5,623 nucleotides of DNA. It comes from Pseudomonas fluorescens. Lineage in GTDB: Bacteria > Pseudomonadota > Alphaproteobacteria > UBA2136 > UBA6156. Under the pieces are notes generated by a model. That model did not search any database, was not told where the DNA came from, and saw only the letters and a list, made by a program, of their open reading frames with translations. Positions within the stretch are counted from its first letter, which is position 1. Each line of letters starts with the position of its first letter. The translations under genes were made by a program, and so were the position numbers. This document shows positions 1 to 5,623 of the stretch, one piece after another. The stretch lies in contig QFOU01000073.1 of assembly GCA_003241595.1 (NCBI GenBank), forward strand, positions 1 through 5,623, given 5' to 3'.

Positions 1-3
1 ACC

Positions 4-23
4 CTCCGATACATGTTGGAGAA
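4..23 (+). promoter_or_regulatory. Shine-Dalgarno of the ankyrin-like gene, inside a short potential hairpin
   Basis: GGAGAA at 18-23 lies 10 bases before the ATG at 32 and is a good Shine-Dalgarno match, which supports that start. CTCC at 4-7 is complementary to GGAG at 18-21, and with G-U pairs the stem can extend to seven pairs (4-10 with 15-21) around the loop ACAT. The ribosome binding site could therefore be partly masked. The stem is short and at the window edge, so the RBS is likely but the hairpin is only possible. Confidence 0.5.
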
Positions 24-31
24 ACACCACA

Positions 32-775
32 ATGCTAAACCCTCTCTCCTCGCTGGCGGTAAGGAAGAAAAATGTCACTCTCTGGAAAACACTCGGTCTC
101 CTCTCATTTGGCTACACAAATGCCCAATTGGAAGCCACGCTCCTCCAGTCTGCGCGCTGCGGTGCAACCGATATCTGGAAGTCCGCTTTCATCTCCCTGG
201 GCAGCCGCACCTCACCAGAGGTATGGCGCGACTCACTGGCAAACGCTGCGCTGAGCGGTAACGTCGCCCTCTATCAGATCATAGAGGAAGACATGCTCAC
301 GCACAGCCATTGCCGGGAAGAATACCTCAGCCTCGACCGCATCCTCGCAGGTGCCGTCGAAAGCGGATCCATGCAAATGCTGGACTACATCTCGCAACGG
401 CATCCCAAGGCCATTGCGCGTGCAATGTGGCGGGGGCTTATGCATTCCGCCATCCGCAGCGAGTCCAGCGATATGATGACCCATATTCGTCGTCTCACTC
501 CTCCCGAAGAATTGGCGAAGATGGAATGGTACTCGCTGCTTTATACGGCGCTGCGCGCCAACAGCCTCGTTGCGGTCGACTGGATCTGCAACGAGCTGGA
601 ATTCAGCAACGCCATCGACTGGAATATGATCGCCGGCCACTATATGGGCGGAGATATGAAGATTCAGGAGCGTCTCAACAATGCTTCTGATCGCATGCAC
701 TATCGTCTCAAGCTCTACGGCCCTCTCACACCGGCCGAACAGCCGCTCCAGATCGAGTATCTGAAAGCCGCTTAA
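32..775 (+). CDS. Hypothetical protein with degenerate ankyrin-like helical repeats
   Basis: I do not recognise a named family for this 247-residue protein. Five segments share the pattern of the ankyrin inner and outer helices (small residue, then G or a polar residue, then a hydrophobic helix): around residues 37-54, 68-86, 104-123, 136-155 and 169-189. The turn residues equivalent to ankyrin Gly fall at 44, 76, 112, 144 and 177, spacings of 32, 36, 32 and 33, which match the ankyrin period. The canonical TPLH motif is missing, so standard profiles may score it weakly. There is no convincing signal peptide or membrane segment, so I infer a cytosolic or secreted protein-binding solenoid; partner and role are unknown. 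The start at 32 has a Shine-Dalgarno sequence. The frame is open to the window edge, but positions 2-31 contain no in-frame ATG, GTG or TTG. It ends in TAA and converges on rsmA, so it is not part of the outer-membrane operon. Confidence 0.82.
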   Translation: MLNPLSSLAVRKKNVTLWKTLGLLSFGYTNAQLEATLLQSARCGATDIWKSAFISLGSRTSPEVWRDSLANAALSGNVALYQIIEEDMLTHSHCREEYLSLDRILAGAVESGSMQMLDYISQRHPKAIARAMWRGLMHSAIRSESSDMMTHIRRLTPPEELAKMEWYSLLYTALRANSLVAVDWICNELEFSNAIDWNMIAGHYMGGDMKIQERLNNASDRMHYRLKLYGPLTPAEQPLQIEYLKAA

Positions 776-785
776 ACTGCTCACG

Positions 786-799
786 AAGGCATATGCCTT
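786..799. repeat. 14-bp perfect palindrome after the ankyrin-like gene
   Basis: AAGGCATATGCCTT is a perfect 14-bp palindrome, starting 10 bases after the TAA of the + strand gene and just before the terminator hairpin. It could form a small hairpin only with a minimal loop, or be a dimeric protein site. No function can be assigned. Confidence 0.45.
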
Positions 800-802
800 A
801 AC

Positions 803-840
803 AAAAAAACCGCCCGGTTCATCCGGGCGGTTCCTTTTTT
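803..840. terminator. Bidirectional Rho-independent terminator between convergent genes
   Basis: A perfect 10-bp stem (808-817 with 823-832, core CCGCCCGG/CCGGGCGG) encloses the five-base loop TTCAT. An A-run at 803-809 precedes it and a T-run at 835-840 follows it. Read on the - strand the hairpin is followed directly by seven T, an excellent terminator for rsmA and its operon. Read on the + strand the T-run comes after CC, so it is good but slightly weaker for the ankyrin-like gene. Its place between two convergent stop codons (775 and 843) fits a shared terminator. Confidence 0.92.
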
Positions 841-842
841 GG

Positions 843-1622
843 CTATTGCGCCAAACTGCAAAGCTGTACGGTATCAAGCACCTCTCCACGCCACGTAGGG
901 TCAATTCCCAGCGCCAGCATCTGCTCCTCACTCACTACACCCTTTAAAACACCACGTAGCATCTTTCTACGCTGTCCGAATACCAAACGCAGTACCTTGT
1001 CGAGCTTCTTGGGGTCAACCTCGGCACGTGGCTGGGGCAGGGGGGTCAAACGGGCCACACTGCTCATTACTTTGGGCGGGGGCGTAAAGGCACCGGGCGC
1101 AACATCAAACAGGTCTTCGCGCTGGCACAACAGGTCGCATAACACGCCAATACGGCCCCAGTCGCGCGTATCAGGCTGCGCGCAAATACGTTCGATAACT
1201 TCTTTCTGAAGCATGAAGACCATCTCACTCGGCGCTTTGTCCGCACCTTGGTAAGCCAGCTCAACAAGCTGTGCGACGATCTCGGTACCCACGTTATAGG
1301 GCAGGTTACCCGCAACCTTAATTCCCGCCACGGGCACGGTATAACCCAACACTTTCAGGGCGTCGCCACGTACTACGGTCAAACGGTTGTCGTAGGCGCG
1401 GCTCAGGTCTTCCAAAACCTCCCAGCACCGCTCATCAATTTCAATGGCCGTAACACGCGCACCCTCTTCAAGCAGGGCTTTGGTCAGCACACCGGTACCG
1501 GGGCCGATCTCCACCACCATCTCATCTTGCTTGGGGCCAATGGCCTGTACAATGCGCTCAACAACACCCCGCTCATGCAGAAAGTGCTGTCCAAGGCGTT
1601 TATCTGGGCGAACGTTACTCAT
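843..1622 (-). CDS. rsmA: 16S rRNA (adenine1518-N6/adenine1519-N6)-dimethyltransferase RsmA (KsgA)
   Basis: RsmA transfers four methyl groups from S-adenosylmethionine to two adjacent adenosines in the 3' terminal hairpin of 16S rRNA, late in small-subunit assembly; its loss gives kasugamycin resistance in bacteria studied. The 259-residue protein has the family N-terminus RLGQHFL (9-15), the SAM-binding motif VEIGPGTG (37-44), an acidic ribose-binding residue in AIEID (59-63), GDA (86-88) for the adenine end of SAM, and the catalytic NLPYN (106-110) that holds the target adenine. Later family signatures are FMLQKEV (136-142), AFTPPPKV (178-185) and FGQRRKMLR (215-223). It is slightly shorter than E. 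coli KsgA (273). The ATG at 1622 is the only possible start after the surA stop, since the codons between contain no ATG, GTG or TTG. No clear Shine-Dalgarno precedes it, so translation probably depends on coupling to surA 18 nt upstream. It is the last gene of the operon and ends at the terminator. Confidence 0.97.
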   Translation of the reverse strand: MSNVRPDKRLGQHFLHERGVVERIVQAIGPKQDEMVVEIGPGTGVLTKALLEEGARVTAIEIDERCWEVLEDLSRAYDNRLTVVRGDALKVLGYTVPVAGIKVAGNLPYNVGTEIVAQLVELAYQGADKAPSEMVFMLQKEVIERICAQPDTRDWGRIGVLCDLLCQREDLFDVAPGAFTPPPKVMSSVARLTPLPQPRAEVDPKKLDKVLRLVFGQRRKMLRGVLKGVVSEEQMLALGIDPTWRGEVLDTVQLCSLAQ

Positions 1623-1640
1623 GCGTGCCCAATAAGGCGA

Positions 1641-2912
1641 TTAGCCGCGTACGTCAAGGAAGGCACGCTGACGCAGGTTCTGCATGAAGCGACGGGATTC
1701 CAACTCGATACGGCTGCCATACATGTTGTTCAGCACACGCTCGCGGTAGGCTTGCAGTTGTGCCGGCATGGCCTGACGACGGTCAGCCACAAACACGCGC
1801 ATGGTGGTGTCCTTAATGGTGGTCAGCTTGCTCCACTTGCCGTTCTCGGTCTTTTTCACAACTTCAAGCAGGGTTGGGTCAAGGTCGCTCTCCGCTATCC
1901 ATCCCAACGCGGTGCTGGAAGGGAAACTGGAGGTGTAGCCACCACCACTGAAGTAATTACGCACGGCAGCGGTGTCTTTCAGCTCATCGGCCTGTTCATC
2001 AATTTTCTGACCCATGTCTTTGGCGGCTGCGGCATCCTCAGGGGTTTGGCTGGCCAGCAGGAAGATATCCACTTGCGTCACAGGTCCGGTTTCAACCGGT
2101 TTGGTGGTACGTACGTTCTCAAGCTTCACCAAGTACCAGCCCAACGGTGTGCGAATGGGATCACTCACTTGGCCGGGCTGCATTTTATCAAGCGCACCTT
2201 CAAGCTGCGGGTTCAGCTCACCGCTGCTGAACCATCCCAGATTACCACCTTTGGCCGCACTCTTGTCATCGCTGTTCGCGCGGGCGATATCGGCAAAGGT
2301 CTCGCCGTCGGTGATCTTCTTTTTCAGCTCGGTGATCTTATCAAGCTGGACTTTTTCACTACCGCTCTCATCTTCCACGTTCAACTGGATGATGCTGATC
2401 TCGCGGTCAAGCACATGACGGCTCTTGGCCAGTTCGGAGATCAAACGGTCAGCCTCGGCAGTACTTACTTGCACACGCGGCTGAATGTCACGGGCGATGA
2501 TACGCTTCCACAAGGTCTCGGCAGCAAGCTTTTCCTTGGTCGCACCTTCAAGACCCTTGGTCAGGCTCGTAAAGTTGGCTTCGCCGCCAACAGCTTTTAT
2601 GGCCTCTTCACGCGCGGCCGCAATGTCTTTATCGGTAACCTTCAACTTGGCCGTCGCGGCGTACTGGCGCTGCAATTCTTCATCGATCAATGTCGAAAGG
2701 GCCCGACGCTGAACCGCCGCACGCTGGGCATCTTTCGGAGACACCAAACCGAGTGTACGCATGTTCAAGGTCGTACGCGCATCCAGCTGGTTCTGGGTAA
2801 TGACCTGGTCATTCACAACCGCCACAATGCGGTCAGCCGCAAAGCCGGAAAGGGGGCTGATAAGCGCAACGGTGACAGCCAGCAGGCCGAGAATTTTACG
2901 GATATGGGTCAT
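1641..2912 (-). CDS. surA: Periplasmic chaperone SurA (parvulin-type peptidyl-prolyl isomerase family)
   Basis: SurA carries unfolded outer membrane proteins through the periplasm to the BAM complex, and LptD is one of its best known clients. The 423-residue protein (E. coli SurA has 428) starts with a signal peptide: basic n-region, hydrophobic core at about 7-20 and likely cleavage near A25/A26. The SurA N-terminal chaperone domain follows, beginning RIVAVVNDQVIT (28-39) and running to about 150. A parvulin domain spans about 165-268, with GGNLGWFSSGELNP (222-235) and PLGWYLVKLENVR (256-268). A second, degenerate parvulin-like module spans about 278-379, with TALGWIAESDLDP (334-346). A C-terminal helix (381-418) completes the fold. 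The histidines usual in active parvulins appear replaced (I174 and Y260 in module 1), so it probably works as a chaperone rather than an isomerase. The start overlaps the lptD stop and has its own Shine-Dalgarno. Confidence 0.95.
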   Translation of the reverse strand: MTHIRKILGLLAVTVALISPLSGFAADRIVAVVNDQVITQNQLDARTTLNMRTLGLVSPKDAQRAAVQRRALSTLIDEELQRQYAATAKLKVTDKDIAAAREEAIKAVGGEANFTSLTKGLEGATKEKLAAETLWKRIIARDIQPRVQVSTAEADRLISELAKSRHVLDREISIIQLNVEDESGSEKVQLDKITELKKKITDGETFADIARANSDDKSAAKGGNLGWFSSGELNPQLEGALDKMQPGQVSDPIRTPLGWYLVKLENVRTTKPVETGPVTQVDIFLLASQTPEDAAAAKDMGQKIDEQADELKDTAAVRNYFSGGGYTSSFPSSTALGWIAESDLDPTLLEVVKKTENGKWSKLTTIKDTTMRVFVADRRQAMPAQLQAYRERVLNNMYGSRIELESRRFMQNLRQRAFLDVRG

Positions 2913-2927
2913 TAGTCTTCGCTCCCT
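2910..2927 (-). promoter_or_regulatory. Coupled lptD stop / surA start with Shine-Dalgarno
   Basis: The lptD stop TAA (2914-2912) and the surA start ATG (2912-2910) share one base as TAATG. AGGGAG at 2927-2922, within the end of lptD, lies nine bases before the surA ATG and is a good Shine-Dalgarno. This arrangement fixes the surA start and implies translational coupling of the chaperone to its client. Confidence 0.85.
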
Positions 2928-5005
2928 AATGTAAGCAGTCTCAGGTTAACAAGGTAATCGGTGCCCGGCTGCAGGTCGCTCTTCTCATAGCCGGTACGAC
3001 GCACGGAAAACTCGATCTCATAGCAATCACGGGTCCATACCAGGCCACCACTGCCTTCCAGCAGGGTGTTGGTTGCCATGTCGTCGCGCACGCGGCCACG
3101 GAAGGCCAACTGATCGGTAAGCGGAACGTTGTATTCGGCATAGAGTTCCTCGGGCCCGTTGGTCAGGTACGAGTGCGTTACGCTCAGGTAAGCGCTCTTG
3201 TTGTTCTTGCGGCCAAGGGTAATGCCGTTATCTACACGACGCAGATTGAACGTGGCATTATCAAGTCGGAAGCGGCTGTTCAAACCCACCCAGTCGTTCG
3301 GGTTGGCTTCGATCATACCCACCCAGTCAGAAACATTGGTCGCAGCCCCACCGGATTGCGGCAAGGTGGTGTCGTCGTACTGACGAATGCTCTGACCTAG
3401 GAAGATACGGAAGTCCGTACGGTCAGGGCTGCCCCAGCGGTTGTCCACACCATACATGATGCGCGGGCCGGTCTCGACACGGTCCAAACCTGCAAAGCGG
3501 CTGGTTTCAAACAGGTTGCTGGTGGCCAGTTCGTAGTTGGCACTGTCTTCGTTCGGAATACGGTCACCGCTGTTCCCACCACGCGGGCTCAATGCCACCA
3601 TAACTTGCGGCGCAATGGTGTGGTTACCTTCCGGAGAGATATACGGCTTTTCCCACATGGCAGTGGCTTCAGGCAGGAAGCGTGTCACGTTACCTTCGTT
3701 CGCTGCATTATCCACCATATAAAGGTCGGCACGGGCCGAGGCACCCAGGGTCACCTTGCTACCATCCATCATCATGAAGGGGCGGCTGTATTCGGCACCG
3801 GTAATAAAGCGACGGCTTTCGGCGCCGTTGCTACGGTAAACGTTCAGGGCATCGGCACTCAGGTCAATCTGTCCGCCGAATTCAGGCACAAACCAACGGT
3901 CAAGTTGCAGGTGCGGCATAACCTGACCCGTCTCGCTATGACGGTTATTGATATTCAGGTCTTGGAAGTGCGTCAGGCTCAAGGCGGCATAGTGCTGGTC
4001 ACCCGCATCCTCACCATAGGCCGTGCTGGCAAGGTAAGGGTCGTAACGGTCATAGAACTGGGTCAGGTAAGTGTCATCACTGGCCACTTCCCCATTGATC
4101 CCAATGCGACGCGTCGAGGTCAGATCCTTCTCGGCATCAATTTTCAAATGGCTGCGTACCTGTCCGGTTTCAGTATCATTCAGGTAGCTACCACGAATAT
4201 CGCTGTCGGTGGTCAAGGTACTCTGACGACGCTCCAGCATGAACTGCGAACCACGGTCGGCCATCAAACGGTTACGGATGGTATAGTCCGCGTTCTCAGC
4301 AGGGCTGAATACGTAGCCGGAAAGCGTGATGTTCGGGCCAAGGTTGTCACCGGTACCAAATTGCGGGGGTAGCAGGCCGTTCTTAGGCTGCTTGGGGCCA
4401 ACAGGGTGTCTAAACCACGGCAGGTACATTACCGGAACACCGTAAACATCCATCACGGCATTCTTATAGGTCATGTCGCCGGCATCTTTGTTATACACCA
4501 TCTGGTCGGCATTCAGGCTCCACGGCTTGCGGTCACCAATACATTCCTTGCACGGAGAGTACGTCACATCCGTCAATGTATAAGTGGTGCCAGAGATCTT
4601 GGCGGTACCCGCCTGTGCAATTTCACCCAATACCGGCAGGCGCAGGCGCAACTGGTCAAGCGCACCTTGCTGAAGATCACCGGTCAACTCAAGCTTCTCA
4701 ACAACCAGCGTGGTGCTGTCGGGGTTGACAAGTGTCACGTTACCAATAGCGGTTACGGTGTTGGCGTTCAGGTCGTAATCGATCTTGTCGGCCCATACCT
4801 TGCCGCGCTGACTGACCACGTTCACTTGCTCACCCGGCTTACCGGTGGCAGTAACAAGACTGCCCGAGACATCGTAGCTGATGTTGTCCGCCGTCAGATC
4901 AAACGGCATGTTCTTGGCATCGTCCTGTGCCTGTAAAACTCCAACGCCCATGCACAGCATGGCGGCGGCAAACGTCAAAGGACTAAAAAATCGGGAAGGG
5001 AGCAT
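2912..5005 (-). CDS. lptD: LPS-assembly protein LptD, outer membrane beta-barrel
   Basis: LptD with lipoprotein LptE forms the outer-membrane translocon that receives lipopolysaccharide from the periplasmic Lpt bridge and inserts it into the outer leaflet. The 697-residue protein (E. coli 784) has a signal peptide (1-26, likely cut after VLQA). An OstA/LptA-like beta-jellyroll follows at about 33-180, containing YDVSGSLVTATG (44-55) and AIGNVTLVNP (86-95). The family signatures YLPWFRHPVG (194-203) and NGLLPPQFGTG (209-219) mark the entry to the barrel, which runs to the C-terminus with alternating hydrophobic strands. Mature cysteines are C152 and C155 (SPCKEC) and C661 (TRDCYEIEF); the E. 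coli protein instead has four cysteines in two interdomain disulfides. The ATG at 5005 is the only start after the in-frame TAA upstream. It has no visible Shine-Dalgarno and lies just downstream of a hairpin. It overlaps surA by one base. Barrel strands are inferred from the family. Confidence 0.96.
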   Translation of the reverse strand: MLPSRFFSPLTFAAAMLCMGVGVLQAQDDAKNMPFDLTADNISYDVSGSLVTATGKPGEQVNVVSQRGKVWADKIDYDLNANTVTAIGNVTLVNPDSTTLVVEKLELTGDLQQGALDQLRLRLPVLGEIAQAGTAKISGTTYTLTDVTYSPCKECIGDRKPWSLNADQMVYNKDAGDMTYKNAVMDVYGVPVMYLPWFRHPVGPKQPKNGLLPPQFGTGDNLGPNITLSGYVFSPAENADYTIRNRLMADRGSQFMLERRQSTLTTDSDIRGSYLNDTETGQVRSHLKIDAEKDLTSTRRIGINGEVASDDTYLTQFYDRYDPYLASTAYGEDAGDQHYAALSLTHFQDLNINNRHSETGQVMPHLQLDRWFVPEFGGQIDLSADALNVYRSNGAESRRFITGAEYSRPFMMMDGSKVTLGASARADLYMVDNAANEGNVTRFLPEATAMWEKPYISPEGNHTIAPQVMVALSPRGGNSGDRIPNEDSANYELATSNLFETSRFAGLDRVETGPRIMYGVDNRWGSPDRTDFRIFLGQSIRQYDDTTLPQSGGAATNVSDWVGMIEANPNDWVGLNSRFRLDNATFNLRRVDNGITLGRKNNKSAYLSVTHSYLTNGPEELYAEYNVPLTDQLAFRGRVRDDMATNTLLEGSGGLVWTRDCYEIEFSVRRTGYEKSDLQPGTDYLVNLRLLTLGSED

Positions 5006-5011
5006 GAGTGG

Positions 5012-5049
5012 GGCGCGAAATGGCGTCTTTTACTGTTGGATTTCGCGCC
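5012..5049 (-). promoter_or_regulatory. Perfect 10-bp inverted repeat just upstream of the lptD start
   Basis: GGCGCGAAAT (5049-5040 on the - strand) and ATTTCGCGCC (5021-5012) are exact reverse complements separated by 18 bases. In the mRNA they would form a hairpin whose 3' arm ends six bases before the lptD ATG, covering the place where a ribosome binding site should be; none is visible in the six exposed bases. No T-run follows the stem, so it is not a standard terminator. It could be a translational control element, a processing or stability hairpin in a polycistronic mRNA, or a DNA operator. The structure is seen; the role is inferred. Confidence 0.5.
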
Positions 5050-5078
5050 AGTTTCACCCAAGCGTTACGGTGCGTCAA
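5050..5078 (-). promoter_or_regulatory. Weak candidate promoter for lptD
   Basis: On the - strand TTGACG (5078-5073) matches a sigma-70 -35 box in five of six positions, and a 17-base spacer leads to GAAACT (5055-5050), a poor -10 match (three of six). Transcription would begin at about the 5' arm of the inverted repeat. The weak -10 makes this only a suggestion; the gene may be served entirely by read-through from lptG. Confidence 0.22.
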
Positions 5079-5109
5079 TGCTGTTCACGCCAACCGGAAG
5101 GGCTGGCGC

Positions 5110-5623
5110 CTATTCCTCGCGCATTTGCAGCATAAGGGCCACAGCCAGCAGGCTTGCCATGGCGGCAGGAAGCCAGGCGGCAAGACGCACATCCAAACGT
5201 CCGGCAAGGCCGAATGTCGCCATCAGGTTGCCAAAGAAGTAGAACCCAAAGCCCATCAACACGCCGGAGATGATGACTATCCCCAGCCCGCGCGTACGGG
5301 TGAAGCGTAAACCGAACGGTACGGCAATCAGCAACATGGCAATGCACATAAAGGGCAGGGCCAGCAGGCGCTGGTAGGCCATGGCGTGCCGGCCGGTCTT
5401 AAAGCCGCTGTCGCTCAGGGTCTTGATAAATTCACGCAGTTCAAAGATGTCGAGCGTACCGGGCGGGTTGAAACTGGCCTGAATCTGTTCGGGGGTCAGG
5501 CTGGTCGGCAATGTTACTTCGTCTTGTCGTACAATCTGCTGCTTGGGGGTCAGCATGAATACGTTCTGCAAACGCCATTTGCCTTCTTCCAACTTGGCTT
5601 GCTGGGCATCAAGGCGCGCAAGG
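5110..5623 (-). CDS. lptG: LPS export ABC transporter permease LptG, C-terminal part (5' end outside window)
   Basis: LptG and LptF are the inner-membrane subunits that, with the ATPase LptB, extract lipopolysaccharide from the membrane and pass it to LptC. The window holds the last 170 codons plus stop. The frame is open to the edge (residues before EEGKWRLQN read LARLDAQQAK), so the true start is outside; the TTG at 5592 is an internal codon. In the visible part the end of the periplasmic jellyroll comes first, then the family motif ELREFIKTL (5442-5468), a coupling segment with SGFKTGRH, and three hydrophobic segments that match the last three of the six membrane helices (beginning near LLALPFMCIAM, LGIVIISGVL and LAAWLPAAMA). 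E. coli LptG has 360 residues, so about half is present. LptF is a paralogue, but the position next to lptD favours LptG. It ends 104 nt before lptD, in the same direction. Confidence 0.9.
   Translation of the reverse strand, partial: LARLDAQQAKLEEGKWRLQNVFMLTPKQQIVRQDEVTLPTSLTPEQIQASFNPPGTLDIFELREFIKTLSDSGFKTGRHAMAYQRLLALPFMCIAMLLIAVPFGLRFTRTRGLGIVIISGVLMGFGFYFFGNLMATFGLAGRLDVRLAAWLPAAMASLLAVALMLQMREE

Noticed and set aside
13..261. Alternative + strand open frame starting at the ATG at 13
   Set aside because: It overlaps the 247-codon gene in another frame, its ATG lies upstream of the Shine-Dalgarno, and the product shows no repeat pattern or motif.
233..931. A 232-codon - strand open frame spanning the terminator region
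   Set aside because: It is the codon-aligned mirror of the ankyrin-like gene, runs through the terminator and ends inside rsmA in another frame.
1248..2915. A 555-codon open frame on the + strand opposite rsmA and surA
   Set aside because: Its codons are exactly aligned with those of rsmA and surA, which share one phase. Such mirror frames stay open when the sense genes avoid TTA, CTA and TCA codons. The sense genes carry clear family motifs, and the mirror product resembles no protein I recognise.
3605..4936. Two long + strand open frames (3605-4372 and 4406-4936) opposite lptD
   Set aside because: They are also codon-aligned mirrors of lptD, with no recognisable motifs or supporting ribosome binding sites.
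5012..5049. Reading the inverted repeat as a terminator after lptG
   Set aside because: No T-run follows the stem on the - strand, the 18-base loop is long, and it lies right at the lptD start in a conserved operon order.
5008..5310. + strand open frames over the lptG-lptD gap and lptG
   Set aside because: They overlap lptG, whose membrane segments and family motifs are clear, and have no independent support.
1..5623. Mobile element, prophage, defence system or CRISPR content
   Set aside because: No transposase, integrase, terminal inverted repeats, regularly spaced repeats or toxin-antitoxin pair was seen; all but one gene are core outer membrane or ribosome genes.

Overview
The window looks like chromosomal DNA from a Gram-negative, moderately GC-rich proteobacterium, most probably an alphaproteobacterium. 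The evidence is the block lptG-lptD-surA-rsmA, an LptD with a CxxC pair in its periplasmic part and a single C-terminal cysteine, and a SurA whose parvulin domains lack the usual histidines. These traits do not fix the genus.

Region by region: (1) Positions 1-775 hold a + strand gene of 247 codons for a protein without an obvious named family; its sequence shows five degenerate ankyrin-like units about 33 residues apart. (2) Positions 776-842 are a convergent intergenic gap with a 14-bp palindrome and a strong hairpin with an A-tract on one side and a T-tract on the other, a likely shared bidirectional terminator. (3) Positions 843-5623 are read from the - strand as one apparent operon, in transcription order lptG (only the 3' part is in the window), lptD, surA and rsmA. 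The 104-nt gap between lptG and lptD contains a perfect 10-bp inverted repeat ending six bases before the lptD start, and a weak promoter-like sequence. lptD and surA overlap by one base (TAATG). surA and rsmA are 18 nt apart.

The operon's logic is outer membrane construction. LptG is part of the inner-membrane ABC exporter that extracts lipopolysaccharide, LptD is the outer-membrane channel that inserts it, and SurA is the periplasmic chaperone needed to fold beta-barrels such as LptD. RsmA modifies 16S rRNA and is a habitual neighbour. The pdxA gene that commonly sits between surA and rsmA is absent here.

No RNA gene, CRISPR array, insertion sequence or prophage feature was seen. The core operon is ordinary. 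The least explained items are the ankyrin-like gene, the hairpin over the lptD start region, and the loss of pdxA from the block.
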